A DNA stretch of 64,000 nt from a bacterium (GCA_024231905.1 JAAEQC010000218.1:310001-374000); one strand, 5' to 3'; numbered from the stretch's first letter, positions 51,871 to 60,328 are shown. Notes: generated by a model not told the origin, from the sequence alone. Program-made: numbers and translations.

Positions 51871-52269
51871 TCAGACGGTCCGCGCCGCAGGCACGGCCGG
51901 GGTTTTCGCGTTGATGATGGTCTGGAAAAAGAACCAGCCGCCCAGGTAGACCACCGCGTCCCAGGGATCGGCCGTGGCTCGGGCGTCGACGGCCGGAAGC
52001 AGGAGTTCGAAGACGACGGCGAAAATCGCCACGGCCGCCAAGCCGTGGGCCTTGGGCAGCCGCCAGGCGGGTTCGCGGCCGATCAGGCGATGGGCCAGGA
52101 GGGCCAGAGTCAGCACCAGTGGCAGGCACACGGCATCGTCGCCCCAGGCGGCGGCCCACCCCGGCAGCCCGCCTGCGGCTTCGCCCACACGCAGGAGCGC
52201 CAATGCCACCAGGACCACTGCCAACCCGGTGCGGGCCCGCGGCGCCGGCAGCCAGGCCTCCACCCTCAC
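51871..52269 (-). CDS. Small membrane protein
   Basis: A 132-residue hydrophobic protein with about four membrane segments, for example TGLAVVLVALALLRVGE and AVAIFAVVFELLLPAV. I recognise no family. GTG 52269 overlaps the stop of the 29-residue microprotein gene in a GTGA unit; a second GTG at 52263 is less likely. It is cotranscribed with VOC and the microprotein and precedes the nitroreductase by 13 bases. Confidence 0.55.
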   Translation of the reverse strand: MRVEAWLPAPRARTGLAVVLVALALLRVGEAAGGLPGWAAAWGDDAVCLPLVLTLALLAHRLIGREPAWRLPKAHGLAAVAIFAVVFELLLPAVDARATADPWDAVVYLGGWFFFQTIINAKTPAVPAARTV

Positions 52270-52355
52270 AGGGCCAGGGCGGCGATCACCGCCGCCGCGC
52301 CGGCGAAAACCAGGAACGACAGGACCCAGCTGCCGGTTCTCAGGAGGAACCTCAT
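52266..52355 (-). CDS. 29-residue single-pass membrane microprotein
   Basis: A tiny gene encoding a basic N-terminus (MRFLLR) followed by one hydrophobic stretch of about 20 residues (Trp10-Leu29) made of Val, Leu, Phe and Ala. It starts at ATG 52355, which overlaps the VOC stop (ATGA at 52352-52355), and ends in a GTGA overlap with the next membrane gene. GGAGGG lies 10 bases before the ATG. The two exact overlaps and the Shine-Dalgarno argue for real translation. Too short to assign. Confidence 0.55.
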   Translation of the reverse strand: MRFLLRTGSWVLSFLVFAGAAAVIAALAL

Positions 52356-53155
52356 TCTTCGTCACCCTCCTCGTAGCCGTCCATGTCCACCACGCCGAAT
52401 ACCCCGTCGCAGGGATCCTGGAGTATGGCGAAGCGCCCCACCGTGGGCAGATTCGTGGGTTCGACCAGGGCGCGGCCACCCAGTTCGGCGGCCCGGGCCG
52501 CCGCGGCGTCGCAGTCGGCCACGGCGAAGTACACGAGCCAGTGGTTGGGCACATCCATCATATCCACCGGCAGGTCGAGCATGCCCGCGGCGGATCCGTC
52601 AGCGCCGTAACACACGGTGTAGGGACGTCCGGCCTCGAGCGTGTGACGATGCTCCCAGCCGAACAGGCTGCCATAGAACTCCCGCGCCGCGCCGAGATCG
52701 GCGGAGATCAATTCGTTCCAGCACATGGCGCCGTCCGCGTCCTTGACCGCCACGCCGTAGGTGCGGCGAGGCTGCCACACGCACACCACCGACTGGTCGG
52801 TGGCACGCAGCACGGCCAACCGGCCGTGTTCCATGATGTCCAGGGGGCCGGCCAGAACCGTGCCACCCAGTTCCTGGGCGCGCTCGGACGCTGTGTCGGC
52901 GTCGTCGACGGTGACGTACTGGAACCATTGGCTGGTCATGCCCTGGCCCGTCTGGACCGGCGAGAGTTCGTACATGGCCGCACATACCAGGCCGTCCCGG
53001 GTGAACCGGGTGTAGACGCCGGCTTCGCCCCGGTCCTGGTCCGCCCGGCCCCAGTCGAAGAGAGCCTGGTAGAAGGTCCCTGCCCGCTGCTGGTCACTCG
53101 TTCCGAGTTCGGCGAAGCAGAAGGTTCCGGGCAGGTGCTCCTTGAACTCGGTCAT
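52352..53155 (-). CDS. VOC-family protein with two glyoxalase-like domains
   Basis: A 267-residue tandem vicinal-oxygen-chelate protein: domain 1 residues 1-125 (FCFAELGTSDQQRAGTFYQALFDW, in part), domain 2 from 135 (MCWNELISADLGAAREFYGSLFGW, in part). This two-domain design is common in bacteria as bleomycin-resistance-like or antibiotic-modifying proteins and lacks a clear metal triad. ATG 53155 has GGAGGACCC upstream. Translation is coupled to the 29-residue microprotein downstream. Confidence 0.82.
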   Translation of the reverse strand: MTEFKEHLPGTFCFAELGTSDQQRAGTFYQALFDWGRADQDRGEAGVYTRFTRDGLVCAAMYELSPVQTGQGMTSQWFQYVTVDDADTASERAQELGGTVLAGPLDIMEHGRLAVLRATDQSVVCVWQPRRTYGVAVKDADGAMCWNELISADLGAAREFYGSLFGWEHRHTLEAGRPYTVCYGADGSAAGMLDLPVDMMDVPNHWLVYFAVADCDAAAARAAELGGRALVEPTNLPTVGRFAILQDPCDGVFGVVDMDGYEEGDEE

Positions 53156-53378
53156 GGGTCCTCCGTCGTGGTGGCAAGGGGGCAAATGCCGGGTCCGCCC
53201 ACCGGTCAGCGCATCAATGTACAGCAAGGGCACGGTTTCGCCCACGTGCTATAACGCCGGGCCGCGGTCACAGGTTGCCGGTGGAGCAGCAACCTTTTCG
53301 GTGCGGGAAACGTCTCTCCGGGCGGCAGCCGCCGGATTTCGCCGCCGCTGCCCCGATCCATGACGAAAGGCGCCCATC

Positions 53379-54317
53379 TTGGCCACCCGTATCCTGCGCG
53401 GAATCATCGCCGTTCTGCTCGTGACCTTCCTCGCCGCCCCCGCCCTGGCCGAAGGCCTGGGCATACCCACGAGTAGGGCCGGCCTAGGCTTCGGCAACCT
53501 GGAAGAATTCACGGGACTCCGCCTGAACGTGCGCGAGCGGGGCGTGGACCGCATGACCGGCGTCTCCCTGAGCGTGTGGCCGGACGAGAACACGCGGGCC
53601 GAATACCAGGGTCTCAATCTGGGCCTCGGCGCGGTCGGCGGCCGGGTCCTGCACGGCGTAACCCTGGCCCTCGGCGGCATCGGCGGAGGCGAGATCAGGG
53701 GCCTCGGCGCGGCACTTATCGGCGTGGGCGCGGACGATGTCACGGGTATCGCCCTGGGCGGAATCGGGGTCGGAGGCCAGAACGTGACCGGCATCGTGGC
53801 CGGCGGCATCGGCGTAGGCGCCCAGGACATCAGCGGCCTGGCCCTGGGCGGCCTGGGCGTGGGCGCAGAGAACATAGAGGGCCTGGCGCTCGGCGGTCTC
53901 GGCGTGGGCGCCGAAGACGTGACGGGCATCGTGGCCGGAGGCCTCGGGGTCGGCGCCAACGACGTGACCGGCCTGGCCGTGGGCGGCCTCGGTGTGGGCG
54001 GCAACACCCTGCAAGGCGTCATGCTCGGCGGAATCGGGGTCGGAGGCGACGACCTGTCGGGGCTCATGGTCGGAGGCGTGGGCGTCGGTGGCGACGAGCT
54101 CACCGGCGTCGGTCTGTCCCTGGGATACTTGAAGATCGAGGAGATCACCGGCGTCGGCACGGGCGCCTACACGCGATCGAAGAAGCAGACGGGCCTGTGC
54201 ATCGGGATCTTCAATTCGACCGACCACCTGGAAGGCGTCCAGATCGGCCTGCTGAACCGGGCCGGCAACAATCCCCGGGGCCTCCAGTGGTTGCCCGGGA
54301 TCAACGCCCACTTCTAG
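53379..54317 (+). CDS. Surface repeat protein (LA_2272-like), 15-residue glycine repeats
   Basis: A 312-residue protein: signal peptide 1-24 (ending ALA), then a core of at least eight consecutive 15-residue repeats at residues 122-241, each like TGIALGGIGVGGQNV with GG(I/L/V)GVG fixed. Weaker copies extend to about residue 76 and 250. The pattern resembles LA_2272-type surface repeats in Leptospira, which form a beta-solenoid-like fold. The TTG at 53379 has AAAGG upstream. The C-terminal 60 residues are non-repetitive. No secretion motif or anchor was found. Confidence 0.75.
   Translation: MATRILRGIIAVLLVTFLAAPALAEGLGIPTSRAGLGFGNLEEFTGLRLNVRERGVDRMTGVSLSVWPDENTRAEYQGLNLGLGAVGGRVLHGVTLALGGIGGGEIRGLGAALIGVGADDVTGIALGGIGVGGQNVTGIVAGGIGVGAQDISGLALGGLGVGAENIEGLALGGLGVGAEDVTGIVAGGLGVGANDVTGLAVGGLGVGGNTLQGVMLGGIGVGGDDLSGLMVGGVGVGGDELTGVGLSLGYLKIEEITGVGTGAYTRSKKQTGLCIGIFNSTDHLEGVQIGLLNRAGNNPRGLQWLPGINAHF
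53742..54101 (+). repeat. Eight tandem 45-base coding repeats
   Basis: The region encodes residues 122-241 of the surface protein as eight consecutive 15-codon units. At the protein level they share GG(I/L/V)GVG, while the DNA copies differ at many third positions, so they are not recent duplications. Confidence 0.85.
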
Positions 54318-54323
54318 CCGACG

Positions 54324-54878
54324 TCAGGGCCGCCGCGCCGCCAGGGCGGCAGCCAGTTCCCGGCTCGCCTCCAGCCGGAAGGATCCGGGCGGGGAGAATT
54401 CCCAGAAATCGGCCAGTTCCCGGCTCCCCGAGGCGCGCTCGTAGGCCAGGGCCTGCACCAGCAGGTCGAGCCGGTCCGCGTCCCGCACAAGCTTCGCTTC
54501 AAGGGTTTCCAGGGCCTCGAACTCGTCCCACAGCTCCCGCCAACCGGCGAACAGGGGCAACCCCGCCCCCAACTCGTCCATGGCCGCCGCCTCCAGTCGC
54601 GGCTTGGCGCCGTCCGGCAGCAGGCGCGAGCCGTCCAGGCTCAGGTCCCCCGTGATCGACTCCGGCAGGTCGTGGAGCACAGCCATGATCGTGACCCGTC
54701 CCCGGTCCACTTCCCCCCCCACCAGGTCGCACAGGAGCAGGGCAGTCAGGGCCACGCCGTGGCTGTGATCGGCCACGCTCTCGGCACGCGGCACGCCGCG
54801 CTGGAGCCAGCCCAGGCGGGGCGTGGTCTTCAAGCGGTTCGCCTGGACCAGGAGATCGATGAGGCGTTCGGCGTCCAT
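54324..54878 (-). CDS. HD-domain phosphohydrolase (YfbR-like)
   Basis: A 184-residue HD protein. VADHSHGVALTALLL and AVLHDLPESITGDLSL give the HD metal site (His and Asp at HDLPE), as in 5'-nucleotidase YfbR and related HD enzymes. ATG 54878 has GGAGGTGACC upstream. It follows an SCP2-domain gene by 13 bases in the same direction. Substrate is likely a deoxynucleoside monophosphate, by family. Confidence 0.8.
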   Translation of the reverse strand: MDAERLIDLLVQANRLKTTPRLGWLQRGVPRAESVADHSHGVALTALLLCDLVGGEVDRGRVTIMAVLHDLPESITGDLSLDGSRLLPDGAKPRLEAAAMDELGAGLPLFAGWRELWDEFEALETLEAKLVRDADRLDLLVQALAYERASGSRELADFWEFSPPGSFRLEASRELAAALAARRP

Positions 54879-54891
54879 GGTCACCTCCGTT

Positions 54892-55218
54892 TCAGTCGCG
54901 CCGGAAGATGGCACGGTCCTGGAGTTTCAGGGCGTCCCCCACGTTGCCCTTCACCTTGAGCTTGCCGGTCATGAAGGCCCCCATGGGGTCGACCGTGCCC
55001 TCGACAACGCCCAGCCAGGTCTCGTCGCTGGCGGAGATGGTGCAGGTGGCGTCGGCGGCCGTGCCTTCGTTCATGGAGCAGGCACCGTCGGCCACGCGGA
55101 AGGTGAAGTCCCCGCCACGATCGCCGGAGAGGTGGAACTGCAGGACCGTGGACCAGTCGCCGGCGGCAGCGCCGTCGAAGCGGGTAGCCATCTCGGTGAA
55201 CAACGTGCGGCAATCCAT
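54892..55218 (-). CDS. SCP2 sterol-binding-domain protein
   Basis: A 108-residue protein spanning one SCP2 domain: WSTVLQFHLSGDRGGDFTFRV, CTISASDETWLGVVEGTVDPMGAFMTGKLKVKGNVGDALKL (in parts). SCP2 domains bind lipids or fatty acyl-CoA. The ATG at 55218 follows GGAAGG. Cotranscribed with the HD gene. Confidence 0.85.
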   Translation of the reverse strand: MDCRTLFTEMATRFDGAAAGDWSTVLQFHLSGDRGGDFTFRVADGACSMNEGTAADATCTISASDETWLGVVEGTVDPMGAFMTGKLKVKGNVGDALKLQDRAIFRRD

Positions 55219-55316
55219 GGGTGGCCTTCCTGGTTGCGGACGGAGCGCCGGCGACCGTCACCGGCGGCGGCGGTCATTCTAGCGCGCGAGGCGGGGTTCG
55301 GCCAGGAGTGGCGGGC

Positions 55317-55348
55317 AAAAAACAGCGCGGGCACCCGTGGGCGCCCGC
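55317..55348 (-). terminator. Rho-independent terminator of the small barrel gene
   Basis: On the minus strand, a GC-rich stem (55343-55348 with 55327-55332) and, four bases later, six T (complement of A55317-55322). It lies 25 bases past the stop of the 55373 gene. Confidence 0.75.
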
Positions 55349-55372
55349 ACCGAACCCGAGTCTGGCCGAAGC

Positions 55373-55846
55373 TCAGAAGCCGATTCCGGCCCGCACCTCG
55401 AACCACTTGATGTCGTCCAGGAACTTGTAGCGCGCGGACAGGTCCAGCGGGCCCATCTTCGTGCCGAGCACCGGCGTCGCGCCGATCTCGTTGTCGATGC
55501 CGTCGGAGATGATGTAGTAGCCCACTTCGCCGCCCACATAGACCGCGCCGAAGCCGGCTTTGGCACCTGCCGAGATACTCCACATGGAGATATCGGCGCC
55601 CTCGAAATCGATGCCTTCGACACCCTTGGCCTGAAAGCCCTGCCAGCCCAGATCACCGTAGATGGAGGCCAGGGGCGTGACCGGATAGTCCATGACCAGG
55701 TGCGCGCTGACGCCCGTGTCGTGGGAGTCCTTGAAGTCTCCGGTGGGCAGGATGACGCCGACGCCAACGCCGATGGCGGACGCGTTGGTCACCCAGAACA
55801 CGGCCGAGGCCAGGATCAGGGTTGCGATTCCGTTCCTCTTCATCAT
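55373..55846 (-). CDS. Small outer-membrane beta-barrel protein
   Basis: A 157-residue protein with a signal peptide (residues 1-24, ending ASA) and alternating strands of the OmpW/OmpA barrel kind, for example VGVGVILPTGDF and GAVYVGGEVGYYI. The last residue is phenylalanine in AGIGF, the usual BAM signal. Function unknown. It starts at ATG 55846 after a terminator of the por operon. Confidence 0.75.
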   Translation of the reverse strand: MMKRNGIATLILASAVFWVTNASAIGVGVGVILPTGDFKDSHDTGVSAHLVMDYPVTPLASIYGDLGWQGFQAKGVEGIDFEGADISMWSISAGAKAGFGAVYVGGEVGYYIISDGIDNEIGATPVLGTKMGPLDLSARYKFLDDIKWFEVRAGIGF

Positions 55847-55883
55847 GACTCCTTCTGCGCGCCGTCCAGGAGATCGGCGAAAC

Positions 55884-55910
55884 GAAGGGGCGCCCAGCCG
55901 GGCGCCCCTC
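55884..55910 (-). terminator. Terminator of the porGDAB operon
   Basis: A 10-bp stem (55886-55895 with 55900-55909) with loop AGCC, followed on the minus strand by TTCGTTTCG. It lies just downstream of porB. Confidence 0.75.
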
Positions 55911-55936
55911 GTGAGCGTGAAAGCCGTTCAGGAGTC

Positions 55937-56878
55937 CTATTCGGCTCCCGATGCCTCCAACTTCAGCAGTTTCTGCCACTCCTCGTCGACCCACTTCTGG
56001 CTGGCCTCGAGAATGTGCTCGTTGCCGGGCTTGAAGAGGTGCTTGAAGCGGCCCTGCTTCTGCATCCAATCCGCCACCGGAGACGGATCCTTGGGCTTCT
56101 GGTTGATCTTGTAGATCCCGTTCTCCACCTCGAAGAGCGGCCAGAAGTTGCACTCCACGGCCTCCTTCGACAGTTCAATGCCGATGGCCGTGTCGAAATG
56201 CCAGCCCACGGTACAGGGCATGAGGATGTTCAGGAAAGCGGGACCGTCGCAGGAGAGCGCCTTCTCCACCTTGGTGGCCAGGTCCTTCCAGTGGAAAGGC
56301 GTGGTCTGGGCCACGTAGGGGATATTGTGAGCGACCATGATCTTGGTCAGATCCTTGCGGTGCTGCTCCTTGCCCTGCTTCACGCTGCCGGCCGGCGCGG
56401 TCGAGGTGTGGGCGCCCAGGGGCGTCGCGCTCGAACGCTGGATGCCGGTGTTCATGTACGCCTCGTTGTCGTAGCAGACGTACAGCATGTTGTGACCGCG
56501 CTCCATGGCCCCGGACAGGGACTGCAGACCGATGTCGTAGGTGCCGCCGTCGCCGCCGAAGGCGATGAAGTTCATCTTCTCGCGCTCAACCGGCAGGTCG
56601 CCGTGCTTCTTCAGCGAACGGAACGCTGCCTCGACACCACTGACGGTGGCGGCCGAGTTCTCGAACGCGCTGTGGATGAACGACGTCTTCCAGGCGGTGT
56701 ACGGGAAGATCGTCGTGACGACCTCCATGCAACCGGTGGCGCCGCCGACGACCGTGTCCGGACCCGCGGTCAGCATGATCTGACGCAGGATGTTGGAACC
56801 GGTGCAACCCGCGCAGGCGCGGTGGCCTCCAGCCAGGAGGTCTTCGTTCTGGGTCAATTTCTTGAGATTGACAGCCAT
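55937..56878 (-). CDS. porB: Pyruvate:ferredoxin oxidoreductase beta subunit
   Basis: A 313-residue TPP-binding subunit. It has HRACAGCTGSN with [4Fe-4S] cysteines, GATGCMEVVTT, FGGDGGTYDIGLQSL (TPP/Mg motif) and YDNEAYMNTG. Cys in LMPCTVGW completes the cluster set. Together with PorA, PorD and PorG it splits pyruvate into acetyl-CoA and CO2 and reduces ferredoxin. ATG 56878 follows AGGAGG. Another 2-oxoacid such as 2-oxoisovalerate cannot be excluded. Confidence 0.92.
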   Translation of the reverse strand: MAVNLKKLTQNEDLLAGGHRACAGCTGSNILRQIMLTAGPDTVVGGATGCMEVVTTIFPYTAWKTSFIHSAFENSAATVSGVEAAFRSLKKHGDLPVEREKMNFIAFGGDGGTYDIGLQSLSGAMERGHNMLYVCYDNEAYMNTGIQRSSATPLGAHTSTAPAGSVKQGKEQHRKDLTKIMVAHNIPYVAQTTPFHWKDLATKVEKALSCDGPAFLNILMPCTVGWHFDTAIGIELSKEAVECNFWPLFEVENGIYKINQKPKDPSPVADWMQKQGRFKHLFKPGNEHILEASQKWVDEEWQKLLKLEASGAE

Positions 56879-56893
56879 CGTAGGTCCTCCTTT

Positions 56894-58069
56894 CTAGAGC
56901 CGGACGCCCAGCAGGTTGACGTCCTCGAGTTCGCCGCCCGAGGCGACATTCTGCAGATTATCAATCACGGTCGCGACCTGACTCAGGTCGAAGTCGCGTC
57001 CGCCCAAGCCGTAGATGTAGTCGTGGACCGGCACGTTCTGCCCGTACATGGCGCTGCGGACCTCGGTGAAGACCGGGCCGCCGAAGCCGCCGAAGCTGGC
57101 GGAGCGGTCGAGCACGGCCACGGCCTTGCGGCCGGCCAGGATCTTGGCGATGTACGCGTTGGGGAAGGGACGGAACATGCGGATCTTCAGCATGCCCGCC
57201 TTGACGCCCTTCTCCCGGTACTCGTCGATGACGTCCTTGCAGGTGCCCGCGCTGGAGCCCAGCACCACGATCACCATCTCGGCGTCGTCCAGCTTGTATT
57301 CCTCGGCGAAGCTGTAGTGGCGACCGGTGAGCTCACCGTATTCGTCACTGACGGCCTGCACGATCTCCGGCGCCCTGGCGCAGGCGGCGAGCTGGCTCGT
57401 CTTGTGCTCGAAGTAGTAGTCCGTCAGGTCCAGGGGACCGACTGTGACCGGGTTTTCCACGTCCAGCAGCGAGTACTTGTGCTGGTACTTGCCGATGAAG
57501 TCGTAGGCGGCCTCGTCCGGCAGCATGTGCAGGGCGTCGGCCGTGTGGGAGATGATGAAGCCGTCGTAGTTGACCATGGTCGGCAACCGCACGTCGCCGT
57601 GCTCGGCGATGCGCCAGGACATGACGCCGTTGTCGTAGGCTTCCTGGGCGTTCTCGCTGAACAGGTGGATCCAGCCGGCGTCGCGGCCGCCCATGCTGTC
57701 CGAGTGGTCGCAGTGGATGTTGATGTTGCCGCTGAGGGCGCGGTTCACCAGGGCCATGCAGATGGGCAGGCGCAGGGAAGCCGCCACGTAGACGATCTCC
57801 CACATGAGCGCGAAGCCGGCGCTGCTGGTGGCGGTGAAGGTGCGGGCGCCGGCGGCGGCCGAACCGACCGCGGCGCTCATGGCCGAGTGCTCGCTCTCGA
57901 CCAGGATCATCTCCGTGGTCGACTCGCCGTTGGCCACGAACTCCGCATACTTGTGCATCATCTCGGTCTGGGGCGTGATCGGGAACGCGGCCGCCACGTG
58001 CGGCCTGGCCTGCTTGAATGCGTAGGCCACGGCCTCGTTACCGGACAGCGCCACGAGTTTCTGTTCCAT
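56894..58069 (-). CDS. porA: Pyruvate:ferredoxin oxidoreductase alpha subunit
   Basis: A 391-residue alpha subunit. It starts MEQKLVALSGNEAVAYAFKQA, with AFPITPQTEMMHKYAEF for the TPP/pyrimidine site, ESEHSAMSAAVGSAAAGAR for CoA/2-oxoacid binding, and a conserved C-terminal domain (MLKIRMFRPFPNAYIAKIL, in part). ATG 58069 has AAAGGAG upstream. It is followed by porB after 15 bases. Confidence 0.93.
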   Translation of the reverse strand: MEQKLVALSGNEAVAYAFKQARPHVAAAFPITPQTEMMHKYAEFVANGESTTEMILVESEHSAMSAAVGSAAAGARTFTATSSAGFALMWEIVYVAASLRLPICMALVNRALSGNINIHCDHSDSMGGRDAGWIHLFSENAQEAYDNGVMSWRIAEHGDVRLPTMVNYDGFIISHTADALHMLPDEAAYDFIGKYQHKYSLLDVENPVTVGPLDLTDYYFEHKTSQLAACARAPEIVQAVSDEYGELTGRHYSFAEEYKLDDAEMVIVVLGSSAGTCKDVIDEYREKGVKAGMLKIRMFRPFPNAYIAKILAGRKAVAVLDRSASFGGFGGPVFTEVRSAMYGQNVPVHDYIYGLGGRDFDLSQVATVIDNLQNVASGGELEDVNLLGVRL

Positions 58070-58097
58070 GACTCTTTCTCCTTTCCGGTTGGGCCGG

Positions 58098-58400
58098 TTA
58101 CTTCTCTTCCCGCACCATGACCAGGGCGGACTTGCCCTTCTTGGCGGGCGGGCACTCATGGGCGCAGATGCCGCAGCCCTTGCAGTGGTCCATGATGATT
58201 CCCGTCACCTTGGGCTTGTCGCCGGAGGTGTCGAGCTCGATGGCCGTATCCGGGCAGTAGATCCAGCAGAACATGCACTGGATGCAGTTCTCCTCGATGA
58301 ACTGGGGCACGAAGGTGCGCCAATCACCGGTCTTGTAGGTGGTGGCGTTACCCGGGTCTCGGATGATGCCGCCCTCGTGGAGGTCCTTGGTGTTGATCAT
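58098..58400 (-). CDS. porD: Pyruvate:ferredoxin oxidoreductase delta (ferredoxin) subunit
   Basis: A 100-residue 2[4Fe-4S] protein with CIQCMFCWIYCP and CKGCGICAHECP. It carries electrons from the TPP site of PorAB to external ferredoxin. ATG 58400 overlaps the porG stop (ATGA). Confidence 0.93.
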   Translation of the reverse strand: MINTKDLHEGGIIRDPGNATTYKTGDWRTFVPQFIEENCIQCMFCWIYCPDTAIELDTSGDKPKVTGIIMDHCKGCGICAHECPPAKKGKSALVMVREEK

Positions 58401-58978
58401 GCTGACACCAGCTCCTTGTTGGCCCGTTCCACGGCGGCCAGGTTGCCTTCGATGACGGCCTGGGAGAACTTGCTGCCCAGCAGGCCGACCAGCGCACTCT
58501 TGAGCTCGTCGACGGTCATGAGCTCGTCGACGGCCAGCAAGGCGCCGATCATGGGCATGTTGGGGATGGGTCGCCCGATGGCGTCCAGGGCGATCCCGGT
58601 GGCGTCCACCGTGTACACATCTGCACCCTTGATGCCGATCTTGGCGCCGATGGAGGCGGGCGTCTCGGTCGTGTTGACGATGAAGACCGTATTCGAATCG
58701 GTGCCGGCGATGACGCCCGCAGCGGGGCTGTCCAGCAGCGTGGGGTCGAGCACGATGACGATGCCCGGGCGCTCGATCATGCAGTGGCGGCGAATCGGCT
58801 CGGCGGCGATGCGGGTGTAACCGCGCATGGGTGCGCCACGCCTTTCAGGGCCGTACTCGGGGAAACCCTGACCGTACTTGCCCTTCTCCAGGACCGCTTC
58901 GGCCAGGAACATGGCGGCCGTCTTGGCCCCTTGTCCACCCCGCGCATGCCAGCGGATTTCGACCATCTGACCTGCCAT
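58397..58978 (-). CDS. porG: Pyruvate:ferredoxin oxidoreductase gamma subunit
   Basis: A 193-residue gamma subunit: VEIRWHARGGQGAKTAAMFLAEA, YGQGFPEYGPERRGAPMRGYTRI, and IVIVLDPTLLD are typical. ATG 58978 has AAGGAG 8 bases upstream; the GTG at 58987 would lie inside the Shine-Dalgarno. First gene of porGDAB. Confidence 0.92.
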   Translation of the reverse strand: MAGQMVEIRWHARGGQGAKTAAMFLAEAVLEKGKYGQGFPEYGPERRGAPMRGYTRIAAEPIRRHCMIERPGIVIVLDPTLLDSPAAGVIAGTDSNTVFIVNTTETPASIGAKIGIKGADVYTVDATGIALDAIGRPIPNMPMIGALLAVDELMTVDELKSALVGLLGSKFSQAVIEGNLAAVERANKELVSA

Positions 58979-59091
58979 TGGGATCACTCCTTTGGTGGAA
59001 AACCAGCGCGCCGGTGTGTAGAATGTCGTCCTTCCGGCGGTTCCAAGTTAGTGCGCGCAACACGGTGAAACAAGGGAAACACGGCTTGTGA

Positions 59092-59119
59092 TTGATAGTG
59101 ACGAGCAATATCGTTACAA
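59092..59119 (-). promoter_or_regulatory. Candidate divergent promoter of porGDAB overlapping the aroB promoter
   Basis: Read on the minus strand the same DNA gives TTGTAA (59119-59114) and TATCAA (59097-59092) with a 16-base spacer. Each matches four of six consensus bases. It would start transcription near 59086, leading into porG. Confidence 0.35.
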
Positions 59120-59120
59120 T
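59092..59120 (+). promoter_or_regulatory. Promoter of aroB
   Basis: TTGATA at 59092-59097 and TACAAT at 59115-59120 are exactly 17 bases apart, each one mismatch from consensus. Transcription would start near 59127, about 71 bases before the aroB ATG. Confidence 0.65.
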
Positions 59121-59197
59121 GGCTTGGACGCTGCTGGATTTGAACTTCCAGCGGCCCACAACCCGTTGTCGAACAGGCAGAAAGAGCAACGATTACC

Positions 59198-60328
59198 ATG
59201 CCCAGCGACACCTTGACCATCCCCATGAATCTGGGCGGGACCGACAGCACTTTCGTGCTGGGTCCCACCGCAGGGCTGGAGTTGCCCGTCCACGTGCCCG
59301 CGCCCCCTCCCCTGTGGCTGGTGGATCGTACGGTGGCCGACCTGCACGCCCCCTGGCTGGACGAGATCCGGGCCTGCTGTCCCGGCGCAGACGCGTCGGA
59401 CCGCACCCTGGTGATCGAAGGCGGCGAGGGCGCCAAGTCCCCCGGACAGCTGGTGGAGATCTGGGACTGGCTGGCCGGTCACGCGCTCACGCGGGAAGGC
59501 ACCCTGGTGGGAGTCGGCGGAGGGACCGTGCTCGATCTGGCCGGCTTCGCCGCCGCCACCTGGCGACGCGGGGTCCACTACGTGGCCATCCCCACCACCC
59601 TGCTGGCCATGGTGGACGCGGCCATCGGCGGCAAGACTGCCATCAACACCGCCGGCCTCAAGAACCCCGTGGGCAGCTTCCACCCGGCACGGGCCATCCT
59701 GGCCGACGCGGGTTTCCTGACCACTCTGCCCCGGCGCTGGTGGCGTGACGGCATGGCCGAGTTGATCAAGACCGCCATCATCGGCGAACCCCACCTCTAC
59801 GCCGACCTCTGGAGTCACCGCGGCGAACTGGCTGATCTACTCGCCTCCGGACCCGACCACGAACCGGTCCCCCACATCCTGGGCCGGTTGCCCTGGCGCG
59901 ACTGGATCGGCCGCGCCGCCCGGGTGAAGGCAGACATCGTGAATCAGGACTTCCTCGAAGGTGATCTCCGCCGCGCCCTGAACCTGGGGCACACCCTCGG
60001 CCATGTGCTGGAGGCGTGGAGCGCCACGGGCGACCGGCCCCTCGGGCACGGCGAAGCTGTGAGCATCGGCATGGCGGTGGTGTTCCGGATCTCAGCCGAG
60101 CGCGGTCGCTGCCCCCTGCCCGTGGCCCTGCAGGTCATCGAACTGCTGGAGACCTGCGGTCTGCCCGTGCGCTGCGCCGCCCCGTCTCTGGACGAGTTGG
60201 AGCGCCTGCTGGCTGGTGACAAGAAGACCACCGTCGACACCCTGCGCTGGGTCCTGCCCGAGCGCGTGGGCGCCGTGGACGTGAACGCCACCGTGGCGGC
60301 GGGCGAACTGCTCAAGTGGTTGGACTGA
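59198..60328 (+). CDS. aroB: 3-dehydroquinate synthase
   Basis: A 376-residue enzyme of the shikimate pathway converting DAHP to 3-dehydroquinate with NAD and a metal. It has VGVGGGTVLDLAGFAAATWRRGV, IPTTLLAMVDAAIGGKTAIN, GLKNPVGSFHPA, GMAELIKTAIIG and NLGHTLGHVLEAW with HGEAVSIGM, the metal histidines. ATG 59198 was chosen by homology; the Shine-Dalgarno (AAAGAG) is weak. The convergent priA gene ends 20 bases downstream. Confidence 0.95.
   Translation: MPSDTLTIPMNLGGTDSTFVLGPTAGLELPVHVPAPPPLWLVDRTVADLHAPWLDEIRACCPGADASDRTLVIEGGEGAKSPGQLVEIWDWLAGHALTREGTLVGVGGGTVLDLAGFAAATWRRGVHYVAIPTTLLAMVDAAIGGKTAINTAGLKNPVGSFHPARAILADAGFLTTLPRRWWRDGMAELIKTAIIGEPHLYADLWSHRGELADLLASGPDHEPVPHILGRLPWRDWIGRAARVKADIVNQDFLEGDLRRALNLGHTLGHVLEAWSATGDRPLGHGEAVSIGMAVVFRISAERGRCPLPVALQVIELLETCGLPVRCAAPSLDELERLLAGDKKTTVDTLRWVLPERVGAVDVNATVAAGELLKWLD

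Noticed and set aside
53742-54101. CRISPR-like array
   Set aside because: The 45-base units are contiguous, in frame, and diverged; there are no spacers or Cas genes, so they are coding repeats.
55337-58120. 927-codon plus-strand frame opposite porA, porB and the barrel gene
   Set aside because: Mirror of the por genes; composition is Val/Gly/His-rich without domains.
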